64,000 bases of DNA from Algibacter sp. L1A34 (GCF_009796805.1 NZ_CP047029.1:981501-1045500), one strand, 5' to 3'. Shown: positions 28,277-38,729, counted from the first letter of the stretch. Program-made: numbers and translations. Notes: a model not told the origin generated them from the letters alone.

Positions 28277-30070
28277 TTAGTGTTGTAATTCCTCTTCACC
28301 ATCCATTAAAGGAATATTCTGAGGCACAAAATCTACATCATGACCAGGTTTACTGTAATCATAAGCCCAACGGTGTACATGAGGAATTTCTCCTGGCCAA
28401 TTTCCGTGAATATGCTCCACTGGAGTTGTCCACTCCAAAGTAGTTGCTTTCCATGGATTTTGAACTGCTTTCTTTCCGTAGTACATACTCGTAAAGAAGT
28501 TGTATAAATAAATAATTTGAACCACACCACCAACTAAAGCGAAAAGTGTAATAACCACATTTACATTGGCTAAATCATCAAACAACGGGAAATTAGAGTT
28601 TGTATAATAACGACGTGGTAAACCAGCCATTCCTATAAAGTGCATTGGAAAAAATACGCCATAAGCACAAACTGCAGTAATCCAGAAGTGGATATACCCT
28701 AAATTCTTGTTCATCATACGACCGTACATCTTTGGATACCAATGATAAATACCAGCAAACATACCATAAAGTGCAGATATACCCATTACCAAGTGAAAGT
28801 GAGCTACCACAAAATACGTATCGTGAACATTAATATCTAAAGCACTATCTCCTAAAATAATACCTGTTAAACCACCAGTAATAAATGTTGACACAAAACC
28901 GATAGAAAATAACATAGCCGGATTCATCTGTAAATTACCTTTCCATAATGTTGTTATCCAGTTAAAGGCTTTAACCGCAGATGGAATAGCGATTAATAAG
29001 GTTGTGAAAGTAAACACCGAACCTAAGAATGGATTCATTCCTGAGATAAACATATGATGTCCCCATACAATTGTTGAAAGGAAAGCAATAGCTAAAATTG
29101 AAGCAATCATCGCACGGTAACCAAAAATAGGTTTACGCGAGTTAGATGCCATAATTTCTGACACTAATCCCATTGCAGGCAATATTACAATATATACCTC
29201 TGGGTGACCTAAAAACCAAAACAAGTGTTCGAATAATACCGGTGAACCACCTTGATAGTGTAGTACTTCACCTTGAATAAATATATCTGATAAGAAGAAT
29301 GATGTTCCAAAACTTCTATCCATTATTAATAATAAACAAGCAGATAATAAAACTGGAAAAGAAATAATACCAATTACAGCTGTAATGAAAAATGCCCAAA
29401 TAGTTAAAGGCAATCTTGTCATTGACATTCCTTTTGTACGTAAGTTAATTACGGTAACAACATAGTTTAGAGATCCTAATAATGAAGATGCAATAAAAAT
29501 AGCCATAGCTACTAACCAAAGTGTCATTCCCATACCAGAACCACCTTGTGCCATTGGTAATGCACTTAATGGAGGGTATATTGTCCAACCTGCTGCTGCA
29601 GGGCCTGCTTCAACAAATAATGAACATACCATGATTATACTTGATAAGAAGAACAACCAATATGAAACCATATTTAAGAAACCCGATGCCATGTCTCTTG
29701 CACCAATTTGCAATGGAATTAACAAGTTACTAAACGTACCACTTAAACCAGCCGTCAATACAAAGAATACCATAATAGTACCATGAATTGTAACTATTGC
29801 CAAATAAATATCAGCATCCATAACACCATCTGGTGCCCATTTACCTAATAATGCCTCAAAAAGAACATTTGGCTCTTCTGGCCATGCGATTTGCATACGC
29901 ATCATCATAGACATTAAAACCCCAATAACTCCCATAATAGTACCCGTAACTAGGTACTGCTTAGCAATCATTTTATGATCTTGACTAAATATATATTTAG
30001 TCACAAAGGTTTCTTTATGATGATGTCCGTGGTCGTCGTCGTGAGCGTGAGTATCTGCGTGTGCTGACAT
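28277..30070 (-). CDS. ctaD: Cytochrome c oxidase subunit I
   Basis: The 597-residue protein has about 12 or more membrane segments and the heme-copper motifs FWFLGHPEVYIVILP (Cu_B His and cross-linked Tyr), WGHHMFISGM (two Cu_B His) and HDTYFVVAHFHLVMG (heme ligands). It reduces O2 to water and pumps protons in the inner membrane. GHPEVY marks an A-type oxidase with the full K-channel Tyr. The N-terminus (residues 3-19) is unusually rich in His and Asp. It ends the act operon, so quinol oxidation by complex III and oxygen reduction are encoded as one unit, matching the known III-IV supercomplex of Flavobacterium. Confidence 0.98.
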   Translation of the reverse strand: MSAHADTHAHDDDHGHHHKETFVTKYIFSQDHKMIAKQYLVTGTIMGVIGVLMSMMMRMQIAWPEEPNVLFEALLGKWAPDGVMDADIYLAIVTIHGTIMVFFVLTAGLSGTFSNLLIPLQIGARDMASGFLNMVSYWLFFLSSIIMVCSLFVEAGPAAAGWTIYPPLSALPMAQGGSGMGMTLWLVAMAIFIASSLLGSLNYVVTVINLRTKGMSMTRLPLTIWAFFITAVIGIISFPVLLSACLLLIMDRSFGTSFFLSDIFIQGEVLHYQGGSPVLFEHLFWFLGHPEVYIVILPAMGLVSEIMASNSRKPIFGYRAMIASILAIAFLSTIVWGHHMFISGMNPFLGSVFTFTTLLIAIPSAVKAFNWITTLWKGNLQMNPAMLFSIGFVSTFITGGLTGIILGDSALDINVHDTYFVVAHFHLVMGISALYGMFAGIYHWYPKMYGRMMNKNLGYIHFWITAVCAYGVFFPMHFIGMAGLPRRYYTNSNFPLFDDLANVNVVITLFALVGGVVQIIYLYNFFTSMYYGKKAVQNPWKATTLEWTTPVEHIHGNWPGEIPHVHRWAYDYSKPGHDVDFVPQNIPLMDGEEELQH

Positions 30071-30097
30071 AATCTTATATCGTATTTATCTTTTTAA

Positions 30098-31165
30098 TTA
30101 GTTAATTAGAGAGTTCTTGAATTGTTTTTGCTCTTTAATCCAAGCATCATATTCTTCTTGTGTTTCTACAATAATCTTCATTTGCATATTGTAGTGCGAT
30201 TTTCCACAAATTTTATTACAAAGTAGTAGAAAGTCAAACTCGTAACGTTCTAAAGCTTCGTCTCCTTTAGCAATTAACGCCTTACTATTTTCAACTCTTA
30301 TTTCATTTATATGTGCTACCTTCTCTTGAATTTGTTCAGTTAGACGCATATCTGCTGTAGTAATACTTGGTGTAAAACCAAACTGAGTAATCATCCCAGG
30401 AACACAATTCATTTGTGCTCTAAAGTGAGGCATATAAGCAGAGTGCAATACATCTTGAGAACGCATTTTAAACAACACTGGTTTTCCAACAGGTAAATGT
30501 AATTCAGTAGTAATAATATCATCCTGAGCATTAGGATCAGCTTCATCTAAACCTAAAATATTAGCTCTATCAATATCAATTAAACGCACATTTGCTTTTC
30601 CTAAAGTATTGTCTTCACCAGAATATCGAGCTTTCCAGTTAAACTGTTGTGCGTACAATTCAATTACTAAAGGGTCGTCACTTTCATCAACACTTGTAAT
30701 GTTAATCCAAGTACTCAAACCGTAAATAATTAAACCAGCCAAAACAATTACCGGAATAATAGTCCAAATAAATTCTAACTTATTATTATCCGCAAAGAAT
30801 AATGCTTTTCTTCCTTTTTCACCTTTATATTTAAAAGCGAAATAGTGCAGTAAAAACTGAGTAAGCGTCTGCACAACGAAAATAAGAATCATTGAAATAA
30901 CCATAAGGTTATCAATAGTTGCTCCGTGTTCTGATGCCGCATTCGACATTAAAGGTAAATCGCCCCATTTTACAAAACATACAATTGTAATGATATAAAT
31001 AAAGGCTAAAAAACCCATCATTAAATATGCATTCATTGCATTGTCTTTGTCAGTAGCAACGGCACTATTTTCGCCTTTAGCTTGAGCTAAATCAAAAATT
31101 TTAACCATTTGCCATATGGCAACTAAAATAAATACTAAAACTATAATTGTTAATAAAGCAGTCAT
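30098..31165 (-). CDS. coxB: Cytochrome c oxidase subunit II
   Basis: The 355-residue protein has membrane segments at about 2-20, 48-66, 87-108 and 135-152, and a cupredoxin domain with Cu_A ligands H241, C316, C320, H324 and M328 (CNKICGKSHYNMQM). It takes electrons from cytochrome c into subunit I. An insert of about 40 residues (268-308) separates the two parts of the Cu_A site, a feature I associate with Bacteroidota homologues. It sits 30 nt after actF and 27 nt before ctaD. Confidence 0.97.
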   Translation of the reverse strand: MTALLTIIVLVFILVAIWQMVKIFDLAQAKGENSAVATDKDNAMNAYLMMGFLAFIYIITIVCFVKWGDLPLMSNAASEHGATIDNLMVISMILIFVVQTLTQFLLHYFAFKYKGEKGRKALFFADNNKLEFIWTIIPVIVLAGLIIYGLSTWINITSVDESDDPLVIELYAQQFNWKARYSGEDNTLGKANVRLIDIDRANILGLDEADPNAQDDIITTELHLPVGKPVLFKMRSQDVLHSAYMPHFRAQMNCVPGMITQFGFTPSITTADMRLTEQIQEKVAHINEIRVENSKALIAKGDEALERYEFDFLLLCNKICGKSHYNMQMKIIVETQEEYDAWIKEQKQFKNSLIN

Positions 31166-31195
31166 TGGTATCGTTCGTCTTTATTTATTTCTTAA

Positions 31196-32581
31196 TTAAT
31201 AATGAAAATCTTCACTTTCTTTTCTAAAAGGATAACCTTTTACTAATAATGGCGCTTTTGTTAAAGCTGTGAACACCACAAATATGAATAGTCCTGCGAA
31301 AAGTAAAACAGAAGCTATTTCAGGAATTCCTATAAACCATCTATCTCCAACGGTTGCAGGCATAATCATATTGAAAATATCAATATAATGTCCGAATAGT
31401 ATAACTAATCCAGCCATAACAACAAACCATGGTACACGCTTATAATCAGCATTCATTAATAGTAATAAAGGGAACACAAAATTCATAACCACCATACCTA
31501 AGAAAGGTAATTGATAATCTTGGAAACGTGTTACAAAATAAGTTACCTCTTCTGGAATGTTTGAATACCAGATTAACATAAATTGTGAGAACCATAAATA
31601 TGTCCAAAAAATACTGAAAGCGAACATAAATTTGGCAACATCATGTAAATGATTTTCGTTTACAAATTCTAATACACCTTTAGATTTTAAGTAGATAGTA
31701 ACTAATGCAATTACAGTAATTCCACTTACAAACATACTAGCAAATACATACCACCCGAATAAAGTTGAAAACCAGTGTGGATCTACACTCATAATCCAAT
31801 CCCAAGACATAATAGACTCGGTGTATATAAAGAATACTAAAAATGCTGCTGAAATACGAAAAGATTTTTTAAAGTTACTTTTATCATCAGCAGTATCTTG
31901 AGCGATAGAGAATTTACGTGAAAAATGACGATATGCACTCCAACCTGCAATAAATATTAAACCTCTTACTGCAAACCATCCTGTGTTTAACCAACTAGAT
32001 TTCCCAGCAATTAGCTTATCGAAGTGATGACTTTCTGGGTTTGTAACCTCAGGATTCATCCACATAAAGATATTATAGTGACCTATAGTACCAGAAGCGA
32101 CTGCAATTGCAAGAACAATTAATGCTCCAGGAAGCAAGTAAGCCGTAATACCTTCCATAACTCTAAATAATACTGGCGACCATCCTGCCTGAGCAGCAAT
32201 TTGAATAGCATAAAATGCTAAAACACCTAAAGCAATCATCATAAAGAAAAATGCAGCAACATATAAAGCAGACCAAGGTCTGTTTGCTATTTGGTGTTGT
32301 ACATGTTCAATGTGTTCTTTATGAGCATCTACATGATGTTCTCCAGATTCTGCATGAGCAGATTCACCGTGAGCGTTTTCTTTTACATGTGCATCATGAG
32401 ATGGTGCTGCATGTGCCGCCTCTTCTTCATGACCTCCACCGTGATGAGCTTCTTCTGCTAATAAGGTTTCAACCTCGTCAAAAGATAAATGAGATGTAAA
32501 AAAACCATAACCAACTCCTATTGCTCCTAAAAGCATTAGAATGAAAGAGAATGTCTTTAATTTATTTGAAAATGTGTACAT
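31196..32581 (-). CDS. actF: Alternative complex III membrane subunit ActF, with His-rich insert
   Basis: The 461-residue protein has about ten membrane segments and is the smaller NrfD-related/ActF quinol:cytochrome c oxidoreductase subunit. A first membrane segment (about 12-30) is followed by a His/Glu/Ala-rich stretch (42-98) with 14 histidines, then the core (about 104-450). Position between actE and coxB is the standard order. The His-rich stretch should lie on one side of the membrane between helix 1 and 2; a metal- or proton-related role is possible but unproven. No other family fits. Confidence 0.93.
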   Translation of the reverse strand: MYTFSNKLKTFSFILMLLGAIGVGYGFFTSHLSFDEVETLLAEEAHHGGGHEEEAAHAAPSHDAHVKENAHGESAHAESGEHHVDAHKEHIEHVQHQIANRPWSALYVAAFFFMMIALGVLAFYAIQIAAQAGWSPVLFRVMEGITAYLLPGALIVLAIAVASGTIGHYNIFMWMNPEVTNPESHHFDKLIAGKSSWLNTGWFAVRGLIFIAGWSAYRHFSRKFSIAQDTADDKSNFKKSFRISAAFLVFFIYTESIMSWDWIMSVDPHWFSTLFGWYVFASMFVSGITVIALVTIYLKSKGVLEFVNENHLHDVAKFMFAFSIFWTYLWFSQFMLIWYSNIPEEVTYFVTRFQDYQLPFLGMVVMNFVFPLLLLMNADYKRVPWFVVMAGLVILFGHYIDIFNMIMPATVGDRWFIGIPEIASVLLFAGLFIFVVFTALTKAPLLVKGYPFRKESEDFHY

Positions 32582-32603
32582 ATCTATAATAATCTTATCA
32601 ATC

Positions 32604-33155
32604 TTACTTTTCTAAATCTGCCTTCAACGTTAAAACATAAGCAACAACTTGCCAACGTTCTTCTTCGTTTATTTGGTTAGCATACGATCCCATGGCGTTT
32701 TTACCATAATAAATAGTATGATAAATACTTCCAGCGGTAATAGCTCTACCAACATCATCATAACTCGGTATACCCAAGATCTTCTCACGCTTTACTAAGT
32801 TTCCTTGTCCGTTACCTTTAGTTCCATGACAGATTCCACAGTAAATATTGTATAACTCTTTTCCTCTTTCACTATCAATATCATCAGCACTAAGTGGACT
32901 AATTAAAGTTGCCTTTGCTAATTCATATCCAGCAGTAGAATTTTCAATATCAAAAGGTACATGACCTCTTGCTACAGAACCTTCAGCAGGTATTTGAGCC
33001 TCTACTCCATCTTTAAAAGCTGCTTCACCATAAGTTTCATAACCAGCAGACTCATACATGTTAGGCATAAACTGATAGTTAGGCGCTGTATCCTTTTTAC
33101 AAGAAACAGCTACTAAAACAACTGCAATTACTAATATTTTAATTAAGCTTTTCAT
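32604..33155 (-). CDS. actE: Alternative complex III monoheme cytochrome c ActE (lipoprotein)
   Basis: The 183-residue protein has a lipoprotein signal ending LVAVSC (Cys19) and a C-terminal class I cytochrome c domain with CGICH at 106-110 and a distal Met in KNAMGSYA. It carries one c-type heme and passes electrons on from ActA. It follows actD by 8 nt and precedes actF by 22 nt. Confidence 0.95.
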   Translation of the reverse strand: MKSLIKILVIAVVLVAVSCKKDTAPNYQFMPNMYESAGYETYGEAAFKDGVEAQIPAEGSVARGHVPFDIENSTAGYELAKATLISPLSADDIDSERGKELYNIYCGICHGTKGNGQGNLVKREKILGIPSYDDVGRAITAGSIYHTIYYGKNAMGSYANQINEEERWQVVAYVLTLKADLEK

Positions 33156-33163
33156 ACTATAAA

Positions 33164-33694
33164 TTAATGTGCTTTATCAACTAAATTAATTTCTACTGCT
33201 CCTGTTTCGGCTAATAAACTTTCTAACTCTTTTTCATTTCCATTAACAGCTATTTCCATTAAGAAATGATCATCCGTTGTTCTAGGATCAGGATTCTCAG
33301 CATTTTTAAAAGGCCACATTCTACTTCTTAGGTAAAATGTTAGTACCATTAAATGCGCTGCAAAGAAAACAGTAAGTTCGAACATAATAGGAACGAAAGC
33401 TGGCATATTTTCTATGTAGCTAAAACTTGGCTTTCCACCAATATCTTGAGGCCAATCTTCAATCATTATGAAGTTCATCATAACCGTTGCAACGGTTAAA
33501 CCAATTAGACCATATATGAACGCCGTAATAGCAATACGTGTAGGCGCTAACCCCATCGCTTTGTCTAGTCCGTGAACTGGAAATGGTGTGTATATTTCTT
33601 CGATATGAAATCGTTCTGCCTTAACCTTTTTAACAGCCGACATTAAAACGTCATCATCCGTATAAATAGCGTGAATAACTTTTGAAGCTTCCAT
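33164..33694 (-). CDS. actD: Alternative complex III subunit ActD (DUF3341)
   Basis: The 176-residue protein is a DUF3341 member: soluble N-terminus (ESSKVIHAIYTDDDVLMSAV-like start, HIEEIYTPFPVHGLDKAMGL), then two membrane helices (about 55-77 and 98-120) and a short C-terminal tail. It is a small structural subunit of the complex without known cofactors. It is packed 9 nt after actC and 8 nt before actE. Confidence 0.94.
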   Translation of the reverse strand: MEASKVIHAIYTDDDVLMSAVKKVKAERFHIEEIYTPFPVHGLDKAMGLAPTRIAITAFIYGLIGLTVATVMMNFIMIEDWPQDIGGKPSFSYIENMPAFVPIMFELTVFFAAHLMVLTFYLRSRMWPFKNAENPDPRTTDDHFLMEIAVNGNEKELESLLAETGAVEINLVDKAH

Positions 33695-33703
33695 TGACTA
33701 TGT

Positions 33704-35437
33704 TTAGTTTATTAATTTTTTAGCTTGTCCTGACCAATCATCACGTTCTGCTCTTCCTGGGAAAGAACCTGTGATACTGTCTAACAAATCATATTCTGTT
33801 TTTGTCATTTTACTAACTTGAAGGAATGTATAAATACCTATACCGTTAAGTACTTCCTCCATTTTAGGTCCAATACCATTCACTTCTTTTAAGTCATCGG
33901 CCTTTTGAGACGATGCATCAAACGCACCTAGACTACCCAGCAAGTTATTTACTTTTTCTGAATCATCTGCGGTAGAAACTTCTTCAACTTTCGAAACCGT
34001 AGCCACTTTACCGTTAGATGTTCTAGAATCAGATCCTGATCCAACTAAACTATCTCCGCGTTCTCTGATGTTTTTATAACGTTCACCAGAAGATTTTAAA
34101 ATAGTTTTAACCTCTGCTTGTGCAATTACTGGGAATGTTCTTGCATATAATAGGAATAATACAAAGAAGAATCCAATTGTCCCAACAAATATTCCAATAT
34201 CTACAAATGTTGGAGAGAACATAGTCCATGATGATGGTAAATAATCACGATGTAACGATGTTACGATAATTACAAAACGTTCAAACCACATTCCAATATT
34301 TACAACTATAGAGATAAAGAATGAAAACATAATGCTCGTTCTTAATTTCTTGAACCACATAAACTGTGGAGAGAATACATTACAAGTCATCATTGACCAA
34401 TATGCCCACCAGTAAGGACCGGTTGCTCTGTTTAAGAATGCATATTGTTCGTATTCTACACCAGAATACCAAGCGATAAATAACTCTGTAATATAAGCTA
34501 CACCAACAATAGAACCTGTAATCATAATTACGATGTTCATCAATTCTATGTGTTGTACTGTAATATAATCTTCAAGATTACACACTTTTCTCATAATAAT
34601 AAGAAGCGTATTTACCATAGCAAATCCCGAGAATACCGCCCCAGCAACAAAGTATGGAGGAAATATAGTAGTATGCCATCCTGGTATAACCGATGTTGCG
34701 AAATCGAAAGATACAATAGTGTGTACAGAAAGCACTAAAGGCGTTGCTAAACCAGCAAGTACCAAAGATACTTCTTCAAAACGTTGCCAATCTTTTGCAC
34801 GACCAGACCAACCGAAACTTAATAAAGCGTAAATTTTCTTTTGAAAAGGTTTTACTGCTCTATCTCTAAGCATCGCGAAATCCGGTAATAAACCCGTCCA
34901 CCAGAATACTAATGATACAGACAAATATGTTGAAATTGCAAATACATCCCAAAGTAAAGGTGAGTTAAAATTTACCCATAATGAACCAAATTGATTTGGA
35001 ATTGGCAATACCCAATAAGCTAACCAAGGACGACCCATGTGAATTATTGGAAACAGACCTGCTTGTATCACCGAAAATATAGTCATAGCTTCCGCAGAAC
35101 GGTTAATAGCCATTCTCCACTTTTGACGGAATAATAAAAGCACCGCTGAAATTAGAGTTCCGGCGTGACCAATACCAACCCACCAAACGAAGTTAGTAAT
35201 ATCCCAAGCCCAACCTACAGTTTTATTCAAACCCCAAGTTCCAATACCTGTTGAAATAGTATAAATAATACATCCTATACCCCAAAGGAAAGCGGCTAAT
35301 GCTATAGAAAAAACTATCCACCATTGCTTATTTGCTTTTCCTTCTACAGGACGTGCCACATCCACAGTAACGTCGTGGTACGACTTTTCCCCTGTAACTA
35401 AAGGTCTTCTAATAGGTGCTTCGTAATGAGACGCCAT
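33704..35437 (-). CDS. actC: Alternative complex III quinol-binding subunit ActC (NrfD) with helix-hairpin-helix tail
   Basis: The 577-residue protein has an NrfD core (about 35-460) of ten membrane helices, the quinol-oxidising membrane subunit. Conserved strings include WWVGIGHAGTLISA and NFVWW. After the last helix (ending YARTFPVIAQ) there is a polar linker and, at about 517-577, a helix-hairpin-helix-like module (LKEVNGIGPKMEEVLNGIGIYTFLQVS ... WSGQAKKL) similar to the module found on some Bacteroidota L21 ribosomal proteins. Such modules usually bind nucleic acid, which makes no obvious sense here; it may be a protein contact. The tail is in frame with no disturbance. Confidence 0.94.
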   Translation of the reverse strand: MASHYEAPIRRPLVTGEKSYHDVTVDVARPVEGKANKQWWIVFSIALAAFLWGIGCIIYTISTGIGTWGLNKTVGWAWDITNFVWWVGIGHAGTLISAVLLLFRQKWRMAINRSAEAMTIFSVIQAGLFPIIHMGRPWLAYWVLPIPNQFGSLWVNFNSPLLWDVFAISTYLSVSLVFWWTGLLPDFAMLRDRAVKPFQKKIYALLSFGWSGRAKDWQRFEEVSLVLAGLATPLVLSVHTIVSFDFATSVIPGWHTTIFPPYFVAGAVFSGFAMVNTLLIIMRKVCNLEDYITVQHIELMNIVIMITGSIVGVAYITELFIAWYSGVEYEQYAFLNRATGPYWWAYWSMMTCNVFSPQFMWFKKLRTSIMFSFFISIVVNIGMWFERFVIIVTSLHRDYLPSSWTMFSPTFVDIGIFVGTIGFFFVLFLLYARTFPVIAQAEVKTILKSSGERYKNIRERGDSLVGSGSDSRTSNGKVATVSKVEEVSTADDSEKVNNLLGSLGAFDASSQKADDLKEVNGIGPKMEEVLNGIGIYTFLQVSKMTKTEYDLLDSITGSFPGRAERDDWSGQAKKLIN

Positions 35438-35465
35438 AATTATATAATTGATTCTTTAATTAGAC

Positions 35466-38400
35466 TTATGCTTCTGTTGTATTTCTCACTTTTGTTTGAT
35501 ACTGTACGTTAGGTTTTGTTCCAACGTGTTCTAACAAGTGATACATACGGTTATCTTCTTTAAGTTTTGCAACTTGACTTTCTTTATCATTGATGTCACC
35601 AAATGCCATTGCGCCACTGCTACAAGCTGCAGAACATGCTGTTTGGAATTCACCATCTTTAATAACACGTCCATCACGTTTAGCATCAAGAATTGTTTTT
35701 TGTGTCATTTGCATACACATTGAACATTTTTCCATAACACCACGAGAACGAACAGTTACATCTGGGTTTAAAACCATACGACCTAAATCATCATTCATAT
35801 GATAATCGAACTCATCGTTTCCATTATATAAGAACCAGTTAAAACGACGTACTTTATAAGGACAGTTGTTAGCACAATATCTTGTACCTACACAACGGTT
35901 ATAAGCCATGTGATTTTGACCTTGACGACCGTGTGATGTTGCCGCAACTGGACAAACAGTCTCACAAGGTGCGTGGTTACAATGTTGACACATAATTGGT
36001 TGGAAAGCTACTTGAGGATTCTCTGAAGCATGCTCCATTTCTCCTAAAGCACCAGCAATAGCCAATCCTGTTGTATTCTCTTTTTTCTCATTATCACCAT
36101 CGAAAGATTCTTCCGAAGAATAATATCTATCAATACGTAACCAGTGCATATCGCGACTTCTACGTACCTCAGATTTACCAACTACTGGCACATTATTTTC
36201 AGCGTGACAAGCAATAACACAAGCCCCACATCCTGTACAAGAATTTAAATCGATAGATAAGTTGAAATGGTGTCCAATAGAACGATCAAATTCATCCCAT
36301 AAATCAACCTTTGGATCCGTTACTGCAGTTTCTTCGTGATTTAAAGAAACCATAGCCATAGGGTTCCACTCTTGCTTATCTTTGGTATTGAAAATCTCTA
36401 AAGAGGTTTCTTTAATAATATCTCCACGTCCCATTAACGTATTATGCAACTGTACAGAAGCAAATTCATGCTCTCCTGCTGCTACTTCAATAGTTACATC
36501 TTGTACTGTATTAAAGTTATGATAGAAAGCAAAGGCATTTACACCTGTTTGCATCTCTTCTTTTAATCCTTTTGTTTTACCGTAACCAAAAGATAATCCA
36601 ACAGAGCCTTTAGCTTGTCCTGGTTGAATAATTACTGGTACCGTTAAACTAACACCATTTACAGTAACATTTGCGTAACTACCATTTAACGCACCGTTTG
36701 CAACGTGCCTGTTCATTAACCCTAACGCTTCAGCATCAGCTTTAGAAACAGTTAAGTAGTTATCCCAAGATGTTCTTGTAATTGGATCTGGAAACTCTTG
36801 TAACCATGGGTTGTTAGCTTGTTGGCCATCTCCCATACCTACTTTGGTATATAATGATAATTCTAATCCACTTGATTTTACTGAAGAAGCTAAAGCTTTC
36901 GCTGCAGCTACACCACTAACAACACCTACTACTGCAGATCCATTTGTAGCCTGACTATTACTTAAAGTTGATGTAGATGTTGTAGAAACAAATTCATCTT
37001 TATCCTCATCCTTAAGACCTACACCTACAGCAGCACCATGAATAAGACCACCAACTAACGTTCGTTTTTTCTTATCTTTTAATTCTGTTGTTGTAGTTGT
37101 AATCGATTTAGTTGAAGCAGCATTTAAACCACCAATTGAAGAACCATAAACAAACACACCATCATGTAATGCTTGATTAAATGAATTTCCGCCTAATACG
37201 CTAGAATTCCAGTTGTTCTTAATATAATCGTGAAAAGTATCTTCATTACCTGTCCATTTTAATAAAGCATCTTGAAACTGACGTGTATCAAATAATGGGC
37301 GAATAGTAGGTTGCATTAAAGAATAATGACCTTTTTTGATTTCAACATCACCCCAAGACTCTAAGTAATGAGGTGCTGCTGCAATATATTCTGTTTCAGT
37401 TGATGTCTCATCTTCTTTTAAAGAAAAAGTAATAGACAAATCAACTTTCTTTAATCCTTCTGAAAAATCTGAAGCATTTGGTAAGCTATATACTGGGTTA
37501 ACACCACTCATAATAAGAGCGCCAACACTTCCAGCTTTCATATCTGCAACTAACTTAGTCACCGCTTTATCGCTACCTTGTCTTGTTTTTATTGGAGTAT
37601 TAGAATCGAAGGCTTTACTATTCAATGCCTCATTTATCTCTAAAGCAATCGTTTGAGCATTTACATCTTGAATACCTGTAATGACTACTGCTTTACTTCC
37701 AGCTCTTTTTATTTGAGAGGCCGCATTTTTAACAGCTTCATCAACTTTAGCGGGCAATGTTCCAGAAACAGAACCTCCAACAACATAACTATATAATTTG
37801 GCTAAAGCTATCTTTTGTTCTGATGGAGTTAAAGGCACACGCTTATCAGCATTAGCACCAGTAAGAGACATATTAGATTCAAACTGAATATGACGAGACA
37901 TCTTACCATGGTTAGGCACTTTGTTTTTCGAATATCCTGAATCGAAACCACCACCTTGCCAATCTCCTAAGAAATCAGCTCCAATAGAAACGATTGTCAT
38001 CGCTTTAGAAAAATCGTAATTTGCTAATCCGCGCTCACCATATTTAGCTTGGTAAGCATCAAGAGCAGCAGACTCAGAAATAGCATCGTAAACCACGTGG
38101 CTTACATTACCATATTTATTTTTAAATTCAGCAATTAACTTATCAGTAGAAGGACTAGCAAAAGTTTGTGTTAATAACACAATGCTCTTGTTTGCCGCTG
38201 CTAAATCGGTTAATTTCTTAGTTGTTTCAATATCAAAAGTATCCCAAGAAATAGAATCTCCAGCCTTTTTAGGACCTTGAACTCTCAAACTATCATACAA
38301 TCCTAATACAGAAGCGTTAACTCTTGCGTTAGCACTACCATTGGTAGCAGCCATCACATTGTTCTGAATTTTAATTGGACGACCTTCACGGGTTTTCACT

Positions 38401-38729
38401 AAAACACTAGCAAAATCAAAACCATTCGCTATAGTAGTTGCGTAATAGTTAGCAACACCAGGAATAATCTCTGTTGGTTGTACTACATAAGGAATCGCTT
38501 TTTTAACAGGACCCTCACAAGCAGCTAAAGACGCTGCAGCAGTACTAAACCCAACATATTTTAAGAAATCGCGACGCGTTGTAGAGCTTTCTTCTAATGT
38601 ATCTTTATCTCCTAAAAATTCATCAGTAGGAATCTCAGCTACAAACTCGTTTTGTTTAAGCGTCTCAACAATAGAGCTATTTTCGTTTAGCTCTTCAACA
38701 CTTTTCCAGTATTTCTTGTTTGATGACAT
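35466..38729 (-). CDS. actB: Alternative complex III iron-sulfur subunit ActB (molybdopterin-oxidoreductase-like)
   Basis: The 1087-residue protein has a variant Tat signal well inside the N-terminus (RR at 52-53, TTRRDFLKYVGFSTAAAS), a molybdopterin-oxidoreductase-like domain (about 85-760) that lacks cofactor in known ActB proteins, and a C-terminal ferredoxin part with cysteine groups CTGCGACVIAC, CQHCNHAPCETVCP, CVGTRYCANNCP and CSMCMQ/CSAAC. In known complexes these hold three [4Fe-4S] and one [3Fe-4S] clusters. It works on the periplasmic side. It follows actA by 72 nt. Confidence 0.97.
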   Translation of the reverse strand: MSSNKKYWKSVEELNENSSIVETLKQNEFVAEIPTDEFLGDKDTLEESSTTRRDFLKYVGFSTAAASLAACEGPVKKAIPYVVQPTEIIPGVANYYATTIANGFDFASVLVKTREGRPIKIQNNVMAATNGSANARVNASVLGLYDSLRVQGPKKAGDSISWDTFDIETTKKLTDLAAANKSIVLLTQTFASPSTDKLIAEFKNKYGNVSHVVYDAISESAALDAYQAKYGERGLANYDFSKAMTIVSIGADFLGDWQGGGFDSGYSKNKVPNHGKMSRHIQFESNMSLTGANADKRVPLTPSEQKIALAKLYSYVVGGSVSGTLPAKVDEAVKNAASQIKRAGSKAVVITGIQDVNAQTIALEINEALNSKAFDSNTPIKTRQGSDKAVTKLVADMKAGSVGALIMSGVNPVYSLPNASDFSEGLKKVDLSITFSLKEDETSTETEYIAAAPHYLESWGDVEIKKGHYSLMQPTIRPLFDTRQFQDALLKWTGNEDTFHDYIKNNWNSSVLGGNSFNQALHDGVFVYGSSIGGLNAASTKSITTTTTELKDKKKRTLVGGLIHGAAVGVGLKDEDKDEFVSTTSTSTLSNSQATNGSAVVGVVSGVAAAKALASSVKSSGLELSLYTKVGMGDGQQANNPWLQEFPDPITRTSWDNYLTVSKADAEALGLMNRHVANGALNGSYANVTVNGVSLTVPVIIQPGQAKGSVGLSFGYGKTKGLKEEMQTGVNAFAFYHNFNTVQDVTIEVAAGEHEFASVQLHNTLMGRGDIIKETSLEIFNTKDKQEWNPMAMVSLNHEETAVTDPKVDLWDEFDRSIGHHFNLSIDLNSCTGCGACVIACHAENNVPVVGKSEVRRSRDMHWLRIDRYYSSEESFDGDNEKKENTTGLAIAGALGEMEHASENPQVAFQPIMCQHCNHAPCETVCPVAATSHGRQGQNHMAYNRCVGTRYCANNCPYKVRRFNWFLYNGNDEFDYHMNDDLGRMVLNPDVTVRSRGVMEKCSMCMQMTQKTILDAKRDGRVIKDGEFQTACSAACSSGAMAFGDINDKESQVAKLKEDNRMYHLLEHVGTKPNVQYQTKVRNTTEA

